The position numbers were made by a program, and so were the translations under genes. Below are positions 1 to 10,700 of a DNA stretch of 64,000 nt, piece by piece. Below the pieces are notes generated by a model that saw only the letters and a list, made by a program, of their open reading frames with translations, ran no database searches and was not told where the DNA came from. The number at the start of each line of letters is the position of its first letter. Position 1 is the stretch's first letter. Origin of the DNA: CBDDKZ01 sp965230415 (lineage in GTDB: Bacteria; Bacteroidota; Bacteroidia; Cytophagales; JAAEPT01); contig CBDDKZ010000005.1 in the NCBI GenBank assembly GCA_965230415.1, positions 5,394,001-5,458,000 of the forward strand. The letters are read 5' to 3'.

Positions 1-2312
1 CTAGCTGTTAATAAGTCACAATCGTCGTAAGGGTAAGCGGGATAAACAACCTGATCGGGCCCAGCTGTTACCGTAAGTGCAGAATTTTCACAATCATCCA
101 CTTCATCGCAATCCGGGATACCATTGTTGTTATCGTCAATTAGTACAACCTCTCCGTGGAGACACCTTTCACATTCAGGGTCAGAAACAAAAACGCAACT
201 ACCATCGTCATGTATTACTTCCGGATTATAATTACAAGCTTCGGGCACATTGCAACCTTCATCACAATCGGCAATTCCATTACCATTAATATCAACGATT
301 ACCACAGCGCCGTTCAGGCATCCTTCACATACATCGGGAACCTGGCAAGTACCATCATCAAACGCAGCATTAGAATCAAAATTACAAGCATCAGCATCAG
401 TGCATCCATGTTGATCATGATCACAGATTCCGTCATTGTTCTCATCAATGAATACCGGTTCTCCATGAAAACACTCCTCACAAACATTTGGCAAAACACA
501 AGATTCGTCATCAAAAACTGCATCTTCACTGAAGTTGCATGCATCTTCATTCGTACACCCTAGTTGATCCAGGTCACAGATTCCGTCGTTGTTAGCATCA
601 ATTAATACAGTCTGACCCTGATCGCATTCTTCACATTCATCCGGTATGATGCACGTACCATCATCAAATACCGCATCCGGATTATAATTGCAAGCTTCCG
701 GATATGGGCAGCCACCTTCACAGTCCGGATCTTCGATAATTTGATCATCAAGACATATTTCGCAATTACCAGGTATTAAACAAGAACCATCATCGAAAAT
801 TGCTGTATTGTCGAAGTTACACCCGGCGCTATTTGTACACCCTAGTTGATCATTATCACAGATTCCATCATTATTTTCGTCGATGAGTACGGCAACACCA
901 CGATCACATTCTTCACATACACCAGGAACGCTGCAAGAGCCATCGTCGAACGAGGCATCGGGGTCGTAATTGCAAGCATTTTCATCGGTACAACCATCAC
1001 GAGTACAATCCGGAATTCCATCTCCATTCGCATCTATCGGAACAACCTGCCCATTCTGACATTCTTCACAAAACGGATCTTGTATAAATACACATGACCC
1101 ATCATTTTCGGTAGCATCCGAGTTGAAATTACAAGCAGAGGAATTAGTGCAGCCAAAAATATCCGGATTACAATCTGGAACACCGTCATTATTCGTATCT
1201 ATAGGTACAACCTCACCATTCGCACATACCTCGCACTCAGGATTGGTCACATAAACACAGCTACCGTCATTGACGTTGGCATCAGGGTTATAATTACATG
1301 CCGCATTATCAGTACAACCTTCTACGTCAAAATGGCAATCGGGAATTCCATCTCCATCAGTATCTTTTAACACCACTTGTCCGTTTTGACATTCTTCGCA
1401 GACAGCGTCTGTAACAAAAACACACGACCCATCATCAATATCTGCATTCGCATCGTAGTTGCACGCACTTGAATCAGTACAGGCACCATCTGTAATAACC
1501 CTGCTTAAAGACGGATGCGTAAATTCATCACCAACGGGGTTATTAGCTACATACAGTTCCGCATCTTCAGGCCCGATTAACTGGATATTCAATTCGTAAT
1601 AAAAAAATCCGGTAGTTGTAAACTGACCAATCAGTACGCGATTAGATGAAGTAGGGCCCTCGATCCCTCCAAGATATGACCATGCGCTATTAAACGTAGA
1701 TAAGTCACCCACCGCATTTTGATCGCCGAAAAGGGTCGAAATTTGCCCGGATAAATCACCAACTATTGTTTCAACAGGCACATTACAATCACAGTTCAAC
1801 AGTCCGTCGGCTGTAGTGAGTGCAAGCCCCATTTCCGGCGTTTCATTAGTCAACAAACCTCCTTGCACACGCTCACTACCCCCATCGTTATTGGTACCTC
1901 CAACGATGGAGCCATCATTATCTTCTGATTTGAGTACTCCTAAGTGAGCATCAGAGGCTGCTCCAATTGCTATCCATGAGTCTAATGCTACCGTATTTTC
2001 ATCTAAACGGATATCGTTAATAGCCGATCCGGTCTCGTCACCCCTATCGTTATTGTTAAACCACCCGGTAGAAGTTGTTATTTTCAATTCATGATTGGCG
2101 GTACCATAAACCGTCGATAATTTGTACCCGGGAAGCATATCTACATAAAGGCGATAAGTAACTGAACCTTCTGTTAAAGTACCACCATCAGTATCGGTGG
2201 CATCGTTGGCGTCCGAAACGTAGTACGTTTCCAAAATAATTCCTTCCAGGCCCTGGGCCATAGAAAGAATAGATGTGACGAACAGGCTTAGACCAAAGAA
2301 TAGTCTTTTCAT
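1..2312 (-). CDS. YYVSD-domain Cys-rich repeat surface protein, 3' part outside window
   Basis: N-terminal ~770 residues of a secreted repeat protein; the frame is open to the left window edge, so the stop is not seen. It starts at the ATG at 2310-2312 with a Sec signal peptide (MKRLFFGLSLF, cleavage near residue 20 after SMAQ). Residues ~21-265 form the family domain shared with six other genes here (ETYYVSDANDATDTDGG, MLPGY, VALDSW, GVLKSEDNDGS). Nine Cys-rich units of about 43-55 residues follow (GCTD, ACN, DDGSC, CEEC, then DENNDGICD-like acidic turns), all clearly diverged from one another. An Ig/PKD-like domain begins at DQVVYPAY. The acidic turns resemble calcium-binding thrombospondin type 3 loops; this is inference. 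The sister genes end in T9SS sorting domains, so the missing end probably does too. No function can be assigned beyond a likely cell-surface role. Confidence 0.85.
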   Translation of the reverse strand, partial: MKRLFFGLSLFVTSILSMAQGLEGIILETYYVSDANDATDTDGGTLTEGSVTYRLYVDMLPGYKLSTVYGTANHELKITTSTGWFNNNDRGDETGSAINDIRLDENTVALDSWIAIGAASDAHLGVLKSEDNDGSIVGGTNNDGGSERVQGGLLTNETPEMGLALTTADGLLNCDCNVPVETIVGDLSGQISTLFGDQNAVGDLSTFNSAWSYLGGIEGPTSSNRVLIGQFTTTGFFYYELNIQLIGPEDAELYVANNPVGDEFTHPSLSRVITDGACTDSSACNYDANADIDDGSCVFVTDAVCEECQNGQVVLKDTDGDGIPDCHFDVEGCTDNAACNYNPDANVNDGSCVYVTNPECEVCANGEVVPIDTNNDGVPDCNPDIFGCTNSSACNFNSDATENDGSCVFIQDPFCEECQNGQVVPIDANGDGIPDCTRDGCTDENACNYDPDASFDDGSCSVPGVCEECDRGVAVLIDENNDGICDNDQLGCTNSAGCNFDNTAIFDDGSCLIPGNCEICLDDQIIEDPDCEGGCPYPEACNYNPDAVFDDGTCIIPDECEECDQGQTVLIDANNDGICDLDQLGCTNEDACNFSEDAVFDDESCVLPNVCEECFHGEPVFIDENNDGICDHDQHGCTDADACNFDSNAAFDDGTCQVPDVCEGCLNGAVVIVDINGNGIADCDEGCNVPEACNYNPEVIHDDGSCVFVSDPECERCLHGEVVLIDDNNNGIPDCDEVDDCENSALTVTAGPDQVVYPAYPYDDCDLLTA

Positions 2313-2571
2313 AAGAACGAAAAATTGCGCGTACAACAAGGAGTAAATGTGACTTCCGATTCACATCAAATGAATCGCTTTTTTTAAAGGTTGAGATGGT
2401 GAAGCAATTATACTCAATTGGAGACGCTGGTTTAAGAATTACAAAAATCTACTATCCACCTCATAACCAACGCTAAATTGCAAAAAAGAAAAAAAGTATG
2501 TGAAAAATAATTACTAATAAATGATTAAATATTGCGGGAAATTTATGGAAAAAAGAAACACGAACTTTACA

Positions 2572-2607
2572 CAAAAAAAGCCTCTGATCAACAAAGATCA
2601 GAGGCTT
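2572..2607 (-). terminator. intrinsic terminator after the 162-bp-repeat gene
   Basis: Read on the minus strand, a perfect 12-bp stem (2578-2589 paired with 2596-2607) with a 6-nt loop is followed by a run of seven T. It lies 27 bases beyond the stop of the gene at 2634-7142, as expected for a Rho-independent terminator, and separates that gene from the next minus-strand gene (start 2312). Confidence 0.85.
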
Positions 2608-2620
2608 ACTATTGATTACA

Positions 2621-2950
2621 ATTTCAAGCTCAATTATTGAACAACTAGTTGCTCGCTAATTACAGTTGAAGAAGTTTTAATTAATACGATGTATGAACCT
2701 GCAGGTAAATCTTCGTCAAGAGCTAATTCTACAGAACCAGTTCCATTGTACAATTCAGTAACCTGTGCATGCACCGTTTTACCTAATTGATCTACAACAG
2801 AGATTTCAACCTCACCATTTGATGTTCTGATGTTTTCAATATCAATTGTCACATCCTGACCAACAGTTGGATTCGGGTGAATATCAAGACTAGTTTCTCC
2901 GTAGATTAACGCATACTCGTCATCAGTCAAGAAGTCTTCAGAACCGAAAT
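2621..2950 (-). repeat. near-identical 3' end shared with the 7726 gene
   Basis: About 330 bp covering the stop codon, the T9SS sorting domain and some bases after the stop are almost identical to 7713-8042 (offset 5092). Identity ends where the coding sequences diverge around the codons for the GSED motif. The two signal-peptide regions are also similar but less so. This pattern suggests recent gene conversion or duplication of the 3' ends. Confidence 0.85.
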
Positions 2951-5900
2951 CTCCATTAACAGCTTTTGCAGAAGAATTATCACAACCTGTGTCTCCACAA
3001 GAACCTAATGTCCAAACACTTCTTCCAGAGTTGTAGAAGTTAGTCAATAAGTAAGCTACATAAGGAGATACACAGTAAGTGTATTGAGAATAAATTCTTC
3101 CTCTGTATGTGTAAGTCCAGCATACAAGTACTCTTCCATTGCGACAAGCAATGTCTTTAGCGCAAACATCAACCATATCTGATGCCGTACAACCATCTTC
3201 ATCAGTAGCTGTCACTGTGTACGTAGTACTTACAGCAGGACAAACATTGATAGAAGCAGTTGTCTCGCCTGTGCTCCATAGGTAAGATACAGCACCTGCA
3301 CCACCAGTAGAAGTAGCTGCTAAAATATCACAATCATCAAAGATGTAAGCAGGGTAAACAACCTGATCCGGACCTGCGTCAACGGCCAATGTAGAGTTTG
3401 AACAATCACCTGGTTCGTCACAATCAGGAATTCCGTTGCCATTCTCATCGATAGCTACTACAGCTCCGTCTTTACACTCTTCACATTCAGGATCTTGTAC
3501 AAATACACATGAACCGTTATCTACATTTGCATTTGGATCGAAGTTACATGCTGCATCATCCGTACAACCTGGTACTTCTTTACAATCTGCAATTCCGTTT
3601 CCGTTATTGTCAATTATAACAACAGCTCCATCTTTACACTCTTCACATTCAGGATCTGTCACGAATACACATGAGTTATCATCCACGTTAGCATTTGGAT
3701 CGAAGTTACAAGCGGCGTCATCAGTACAACCTGGTACTTCTTTACAATCTGCGATTCCGTTTCCGTTATTGTCAATTATAACAACAGCTCCATCTTTACA
3801 CTCTTCACATTCAGGATCTTGTACAAATACACATGAACCGTTATCTACATTTGCATTTGGATCGAAGTTACATGCTGCATCATCCGTACAACCTGGTACT
3901 TCTTTACAATCTGCAATTCCGTTTCCGTTATTGTCAATTATAACAACAGCTCCATCTTTACACTCTTCACATTCAGGATCTGTCACGAATACACATGAGT
4001 TATCATCCACGTTAGCATTTGGATCGAAGTTACAAGCGGCGTCATCAGTACAACCTGGTACTTCTTTACAATCTGCGATTCCGTTTCCGTTATTGTCAAT
4101 TATAACAACAGCTCCATCTTTACACTCTTCACATTCAGGATCTTGTACAAATACACATGAACCGTTATCTACATTTGCATTTGGATCGAAGTTACATGCT
4201 GCATCATCAGTACAACCTGGTACTTCTTTACAATCTGCGATTCCGTTTCCGTTATTGTCAATTATAACAACAGCTCCATCTTTACACTCTTCACATTCAG
4301 GATCTTGTACAAATACACATGAACCGTTATCTACATTTGCATTTGGATCGAAGTTACATGCTGTCTCATCAGTACATCCACCTTCTTCTTCACAGTCGGC
4401 GATTCCGTTGTTATTGTTATCAATGATAACAACAGCACCATCGCGGCATTCTTCACACTCAGGATCTTGAACGAACACACATGAATTATCGTCTACATTT
4501 GCATTGGCGTCGAAGTTACATGCTGCATCATCAGTACAACCTGGCACTTCTCTACAATCTGCAATTCCGTTGTTATTGTCATCAACAACTACAACAGCTC
4601 CATCACGACATTCTTCACATTCAGGATCTTGTACAAATACACATGAACCGTTATCTACATTTGCATTTGGATCGAAGTTACATGCTGTCTCATCAGTACA
4701 TCCACCTTCTTCTTCACAGTCGGCGATTCCGTTGTTATTGTTATCAATGATAACAACAGCACCATCGCGGCATTCTTCACATTCAGGATCTTGAACGAAC
4801 ACACATGAATTATCGTCTACATTTGCATTGGCGTCGAAGTTACATGCTGCATCATCAGTACAACCTGGCACTTCTCTACAATCTGCAATTCCGTTGTTAT
4901 TGTCATCAACAACTACAACAGCTCCATCACGACATTCTTCACATTCAGGATCTTGTACAAATACACATGAACCGTTATCTACATTCGCATTTGGATCGAA
5001 GTTACATGCTGTCTCATCAGTACATCCACCTTCTTCTTCACAGTCGGCGATTCCGTTGTTATTGTTATCAATGATAACAACAGCACCATCGCGGCATTCT
5101 TCACACTCAGGATCTTGTACAAACACACATGAATTATCGTCTACATTTGCATTGGCGTCGAAGTTACATGCTGCATCATCAGTACAACCTGGCACTTCTC
5201 TACAATCTGCAATTCCGTTGTTATTGTCATCAACAACTACAACAGCACCATCGCGGCATTCTTCACACTCAGGATCTTGAACGAACACACATGAATTATC
5301 GTCTACATTTGCATTGGCGTCGAAGTTACATGCTGCATCATCAGTACAACCTGGCACTTCTCTACAATCTGCAATTCCGTTGTTATTGTCATCAACAACT
5401 ACAACAGCTCCATCACGACATTCTTCACATTCAGGATCTTGTACAAATACACATGAACCGTTATCTACATTCGCATTTGGATCGAAGTTACATGCTGTCT
5501 CATCAGTACATCCACCTTCTTCTTCACAGTCGGCGATTCCGTTGTTATTGTTATCAATGATAACAACAGCACCATCGCGGCATTCTTCACACTCAGGATC
5601 TTGTACAAACACACATGAATTATCGTCTACATTTGCATTGGCGTCGAAGTTACATGCGGCATCATCCGTACAACCTGGTACTTCTCTACAATCTGCAATT
5701 CCGTTGTTATTGTCATCAACAACTACAACAGCTCCATCACGACACTCTTCACATTCAGGATCTTGTACAAACACACATGAATTATCATCTACATTTGCAT
5801 TTGGATCGAAGTTACATGCGGCATCATCCGTACAACCCGGCATTTCATCACAATCTGCGATTCCGTTATTATTGTTATCTATGGCAACAACAGCACCGTC

Positions 5901-7142
5901 ACGACACTCTTCACACTGTGGGTCTTGTACAAACACACATGAATTATCATCCACATTTGCATTTGGATCGAAGTTACATGCGGCATCATCCGTACAACCT
6001 GGTACTTCTCTACAATCTGCGATTCCGTTTCCGTTGTCGTCAACAACTACAACAGCACCGTCACGACATTCTTCACACTCAGGATCTTGTACAAACACAC
6101 ATGAATTATCATCCACATTTGCATTTGGATCGAAGTTACATGCGGCATCATCAGTACAACCTGGTACTTCTCTACAATCTGCGATTCCGTTTCCGTTGTC
6201 GTCAACAACTACAACAGCACCATCGCGACATTCTTCACACTCAGGATCTTGTACAAATACACAAGTACCATCATCTTCAGTTGCTTCAGGATTGAAGTTA
6301 CAAGCTGCATCATCCGTACATCCTACAACGGCAGTTCTTGGAAAAGTCAGTGCCGGGAATAGAATTTCTTCATCGATTGGGTTTGAAGCTACATATCGCT
6401 CAACACCTCCGTCAGGAGTTCCGATTTGTACATTTAATTCGAAAGAAAGTTCACCATCGGTAGTAATTTGAGCAATTAATACCATGTTACTTTCAGTTGC
6501 TCCCTGAGCACCACCAAGAGCAGCCCATGAACCACCATTGGTAACAAGTGCAGTTCCATCGTTTTCATCAGCAAACATGCTTAAGTCAAGATCACCAACA
6601 GCGGTTACTTCAACAGGCGCACCTTCTACCAAACCATCAGCAGTAGTAAGAGGAATACCAGCAGAAGGATCTTCGTTTGCTAATAAACCCTCAGCGATAC
6701 CTTCACTACCACCATCATTGTTTGCACCACCAACGATAGAACCATCAGGATCTTCTGATTTTAATACACCTAAGTGTTCATCGGTAGCACCACCAACAGA
6801 AATCCACGAATCTACAGCTACTGTATTTTCATCAACTCTGTTATCTCCAATTGACTCGCCGGTTTGCTCACCTCGATCTTCATTATTAAAGAACTCAGTA
6901 GTGGTAGCAATTCGTAAAGTGTGATTATCGTTTCCATAAACAGCCTGGAAATTGTACCCAGGCAGCATGTCAACGAAAATTCGATAAGTTACGGAACCTT
7001 CAGGTAATGAACCTCCGTCTTCATCAGTTGCATCATTAGCATCTGAAACGTAGTATCTCTCCACAATGATGTCTTCCAATCCTTGTCCGAAGGAGAAGAC
7101 CGTTAAAATAGTCAGGCATAAGCCTAGTAGCGACTTTTTCAT
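2634..7142 (-). CDS. giant YYVSD-domain protein with 18 near-identical Cys-rich repeats and T9SS sorting domain
   Basis: 1502-residue exported protein. Signal peptide at residues 1-20 (MKKSLLGLCLTI...FGQG). One YYVSD domain covers ~21-265 (VERYYVSDANDAT, MLPGYNFQAVYGN, WISVGGATDEHLG). Eighteen 54-residue units cover ~271-1242 (GCTDDAACNFDPNANVDDNS, PECEEC, DDNGNGIADC), each with six cysteines and an acidic DxNxNGIxDC loop. An Ig/PKD-like segment follows (DQVVYPAYIFDDCD, TTYTVTATDEDGC), then an aromatic, Cys-containing stretch, and a type A T9SS sorting domain (IHPNPTVGQDVTI ... LPAGSYIVLIK) at ~1415-1502. The family architecture indicates outer-membrane passage by T9SS and surface attachment; an adhesive or structural role is inference. 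The gene has its own promoter-like element upstream and a terminator downstream. It is a tandem paralogue of the next gene, with an almost identical 3' end. Confidence 0.92.
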   Translation of the reverse strand: MKKSLLGLCLTILTVFSFGQGLEDIIVERYYVSDANDATDEDGGSLPEGSVTYRIFVDMLPGYNFQAVYGNDNHTLRIATTTEFFNNEDRGEQTGESIGDNRVDENTVAVDSWISVGGATDEHLGVLKSEDPDGSIVGGANNDGGSEGIAEGLLANEDPSAGIPLTTADGLVEGAPVEVTAVGDLDLSMFADENDGTALVTNGGSWAALGGAQGATESNMVLIAQITTDGELSFELNVQIGTPDGGVERYVASNPIDEEILFPALTFPRTAVVGCTDDAACNFNPEATEDDGTCVFVQDPECEECRDGAVVVVDDNGNGIADCREVPGCTDDAACNFDPNANVDDNSCVFVQDPECEECRDGAVVVVDDNGNGIADCREVPGCTDDAACNFDPNANVDDNSCVFVQDPQCEECRDGAVVAIDNNNNGIADCDEMPGCTDDAACNFDPNANVDDNSCVFVQDPECEECRDGAVVVVDDNNNGIADCREVPGCTDDAACNFDANANVDDNSCVFVQDPECEECRDGAVVIIDNNNNGIADCEEEGGCTDETACNFDPNANVDNGSCVFVQDPECEECRDGAVVVVDDNNNGIADCREVPGCTDDAACNFDANANVDDNSCVFVQDPECEECRDGAVVVVDDNNNGIADCREVPGCTDDAACNFDANANVDDNSCVFVQDPECEECRDGAVVIIDNNNNGIADCEEEGGCTDETACNFDPNANVDNGSCVFVQDPECEECRDGAVVVVDDNNNGIADCREVPGCTDDAACNFDANANVDDNSCVFVQDPECEECRDGAVVIIDNNNNGIADCEEEGGCTDETACNFDPNANVDNGSCVFVQDPECEECRDGAVVVVDDNNNGIADCREVPGCTDDAACNFDANANVDDNSCVFVQDPECEECRDGAVVIIDNNNNGIADCEEEGGCTDETACNFDPNANVDNGSCVFVQDPECEECKDGAVVIIDNNGNGIADCKEVPGCTDDAACNFDPNANVDNGSCVFVQDPECEECKDGAVVIIDNNGNGIADCKEVPGCTDDAACNFDPNANVDDNSCVFVTDPECEECKDGAVVIIDNNGNGIADCKEVPGCTDDAACNFDPNANVDNGSCVFVQDPECEECKDGAVVIIDNNGNGIADCKEVPGCTDDAACNFDPNANVDDNSCVFVTDPECEECKDGAVVIIDNNGNGIADCKEVPGCTDDAACNFDPNANVDNGSCVFVQDPECEECKDGAVVAIDENGNGIPDCDEPGDCSNSTLAVDAGPDQVVYPAYIFDDCDILAATSTGGAGAVSYLWSTGETTASINVCPAVSTTYTVTATDEDGCTASDMVDVCAKDIACRNGRVLVCWTYTYRGRIYSQYTYCVSPYVAYLLTNFYNSGRSVWTLGSCGDTGCDNSSAKAVNGDFGSEDFLTDDEYALIYGETSLDIHPNPTVGQDVTIDIENIRTSNGEVEISVVDQLGKTVHAQVTELYNGTGSVELALDEDLPAGSYIVLIKTSSTVISEQLVVQ
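3417..6332 (-). repeat. 18 x 162-bp in-frame tandem repeat array
   Basis: Eighteen consecutive 162-bp units encode 54-residue Cys-rich modules. The three-fold period keeps the frame. Several units alternate in pairs (PGCTDD/DDNS units with GGCTDE/DNGS units, or VQD with VTD units), giving a higher-order period of 324 bp and pointing to amplification of two-unit blocks. The unit nearest the N-terminal domain is the most diverged. The low divergence of the inner units also keeps long frames open on the opposite strand, which are not genes. Confidence 0.95.
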
Positions 7143-7333
7143 GAATAGAATATTAATTTAGATTAAGTAAAAAGTTAATTACTCGACTAACCAAGTCGAA
7201 ATTTGTAAGGTTTTAGATTATAAGATTTTACAAAAATTATTTCAATCAATTTCAAGTAAGGGTATTTGATCTTTTGATTCGATACAACAAATGTATGGGT
7301 ATTAGAAACATTAGATCTTAGTTTATCCCGGTG

Positions 7334-7341
7334 CAAAATTA
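7334..7341 (-). promoter_or_regulatory. putative -7 promoter element upstream of the 2634-7142 gene
   Basis: On the minus strand this reads TAATTTTG, matching the Bacteroidota -7 consensus TAnnTTTG, followed by CACC. It lies ~190 bases upstream of the start codon at 7142, which would give a long 5' leader. A TTG-type -33 element at standard spacing is not evident. The rest of the 7143-7660 spacer is AT-rich and holds no gene that I can support. Confidence 0.4.
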
Positions 7342-7660
7342 GGTGCTCTCTCTTTGGAATTTAAGAACGCTTCATTATCAAATCATTAAATAAAGGGGGT
7401 AAATATTTCCAAAATACTAACAAATTGTTTCCAATTTTCTCCTTGTTATTTCTGCACCTGCTTAAGATCATTATATAACAATAAGTACCTAAGATGATTA
7501 GAGAGCCAATACCTACTTATCATTACGATTTATCACCCCATTTTTATCCCCAAAAGTCATTAAACAACTAAAAACTTAAAAAGAAGTCTCAACAAGCTAA
7601 AACAGGATTTTCATTTATTAAGACCAAGCATTCAAGGCAGTAAAAAGGATAACAGTGCCT

Positions 7661-7700
7661 ATAAAAAATAAAAGGGTGACCCTCTAATAGGGCCACCCTT
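7661..7700 (-). terminator. intrinsic terminator after the 2481-residue repeat protein gene
   Basis: Minus-strand hairpin with arms at 7672-7683 and 7689-7700 (one internal mismatch), followed by a T-rich tract (TTTTATTTTTTA). It begins 26 bases after the stop of the gene ending at 7726. Confidence 0.8.
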
Positions 7701-7725
7701 AATATTATTAAAATTTCAAGCTCAA

Positions 7726-10700
7726 TTATTGAACAACTAGTTGCTCGCTAATTACAGTTGAAGAAGTTTTAATTAATACGATGTATGAACCTGCAGGTAA
7801 ATCTTCGTCAAGAGCTAATTCTACAGAACCAGTTCCATTGTACAATTCAGTAACCTGTGCATGCACCGTTTTACCTAATTGATCTACAACAGAGATTTCA
7901 ACCTCACCATTTGATGTTCTGATGTTTTCAATATCAATTGTCACATCCTGACCAGCAGTTGGGTTCGGGTGAATATCAAGACTAGTTTCTCCGTAGATTA
8001 ACGCATACTCGTCATCAGTCAAGAAGTCTTCAGAACCGAAGTCACCAGTAGCAGTCTTTGCAGATCCGCCATTGCAATCAGTTCCACCACAAGAACCTAA
8101 AGTCCAAGTACTTCTTGAAGTGTTATAGTAGTTAGTAAGTAAGAACGCTACGTAAGGAGATACACAGTAAGTGTACTGAGCGTAGATTCTTCCTCTGTAG
8201 TAGTATGTCCAGCATACTAATACACCACCATATCCACATTCGATGTCTTTAGCACATACGAACACATCATCAGTAGCCGTACAACCAGCTTCGTCAGTTG
8301 CAGTCACTGTATAAGTTGTGCTCACAGCAGGACAAACATAGATAGAAGCAGTAGTTTCACCAGTGCTCCACTCGTAAGAGATAGATCCAACACCACCTGT
8401 AGCAGATGCGTCTAATGGATCACAATCGTCATATACGTAAGCAGGGTAAACAACCTGATCGTCTCCAGCGTCAACCGCTAAAGTAGAGTTAGAACAGTCA
8501 CCTGGTTCTTCACAGTCAGGGATTCCGTTTCCATTGTCATCAATGATAACAACTTCACCGTTTTCACATCTCTCACACTCAGGATCAGTTACAAATACAC
8601 AAGAACCATCGTCAAATGCAGCGTTAACATCGAAATTACAAGCAGCATCGTCTGTACATCCTTGCTGATCAAGGTCACAGATTCCGTCATTGTTCTCATC
8701 AATTAGTACTGCTACACCACCTTCACATACTTCACATACACCTGGTAGGATACAAGATCCATCGTCAAATGCAGCGTCAGCGTCGAAGTTACAAGCTGTA
8801 GTATCAGTACATCCTTGCTGATCAAGGTCACAGATTCCGTCGTTGTTCTCATCAATTAGTACTGCTACACCACCTTCACATACTTCACATACACCTGGTA
8901 GGATACAAGATCCATCGTCAAATGCAGCGTCAGCGTCGAAGTTACAAGCTGTAGTATCAGTACATCCTTGCTGATCAAGGTCACAGATTCCGTCGTTGTT
9001 CTCATCAATTAGTACTGCTACACCACCTTCACATACTTCACATACACCTGGTAGGATACAAGATCCATCGTCAAATGCAGCGTCAGCGTCGAAGTTACAA
9101 GCTGTAGTATCAGTACATCCTTGCTGATCAAGGTCACAGATTCCGTCGTTGTTCTCATCAATTAGTACTGCTACACCACCTTCACATACTTCACAAACAC
9201 CTGGTAGGATACAAGATCCATCGTCAAATGCAGCGTCAGTATCGAAGTTACAAGCTGTAGTATCAGTACATCCTTGCTGATCAAGGTCACAGATTCCGTC
9301 GTTGTTCTCATCAATTAGTACAGCTACACCACCTTCACATACTTCACATACACCTGGTAGGATACAAGATCCATCGTCAAATGCAGCGTCAGCGTCGAAG
9401 TTACAAGCTGTAGTATCAGTACATCCTTGCTGATCAAGGTCACAGATTCCGTCGTTGTTCTCATCAATTAGTACTGCTACACCACCTTCACATACTTCAC
9501 ATACACCTGGTAGGATACAAGATCCATCATCAAATGCAGCGTCAGCGTCGAAGTTACAAGCTGTAGTATCAATACATCCTTGCTGATCAAGGTCACAGAT
9601 TCCGTCGTTGTTCTCATCAATTAGTACTGCTACACCACCTTCACATACTTCACATACACCTGGTAGGATACAAGATCCATCATCAAATGCAGCGTCAGCG
9701 TCGAAGTTACAAGCTGTAGTATCAATACATCCTTGCTGATCAAGGTCACAGATTCCGTCATTGTTCTCATCAATTAGTACTGCTACACCACCTTCACATA
9801 CTTCACATACACCTGGTAGGATACAAGATCCATCATCAAATGCAGCGTCAGTGTCGAAGTTACAAGCTGTAGTATCAGTACATCCTTGCTGATCAAGGTC
9901 ACAGATTCCATCATTGTTCTCATCGATTAGTACTGCTACACCACCTTCACATACTTCACATACACCTGGTAGGATACAAGATCCATCATCAAATGCAGCG
10001 TCAGCGTCGAAGTTACAAGCTGTAGTATCAGTACATCCTTGCTGATCAAGGTCACAGATTCCGTCGTTGTTCTCATCAATTAATACAGCTACACCACCTT
10101 CACATACTTCACATACACCTGGTAGGATACAAGATCCATCGTCAAATGCAGCGTCAGTATCGAAGTTACAAGCTGTAGTATCAGTACATCCTTGCTGATC
10201 AAGGTCACAGATTCCGTCATTGTTCTCATCAATTAGTACTGCTACACCACCTTCACATACTTCACATACACCTGGTAGGATACAAGATCCATCATCAAAT
10301 GCAGCGTCAGTGTCGAAGTTACAAGCTGTAGTATCAGTACATCCTTGCTGATCAAGGTCACAGATTCCGTCATTGTTCTCATCAATTAGTACTGCTACAC
10401 CACCTTCACATACTTCACATACACCTGGTAGGATACAAGATCCATCGTCAAATGCAGCGTCAGCGTCGAAGTTACAAGCTGTAGTATCAGTACATCCTTG
10501 CTGATCAAGGTCACAGATTCCGTCGTTGTTCTCATCAATTAGTACTGCTACACCACCTTCACATACTTCACATACACCTGGTAGGATACAAGATCCATCG
10601 TCAAATGCAGCGTCAGTGTCGAAGTTACAAGCTGTAGTATCAGTACATCCTTGCTGATCAAGGTCACAGATTCCGTCATTGTTCTCATCAATTAGTACAG

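Noticed and set aside
3436..6471. Long plus-strand open frames opposite the 162-bp repeats
   Set aside because: They are periodic shadows of the minus-strand Cys-rich gene, whose signal peptide, domains and sorting signal are clear.
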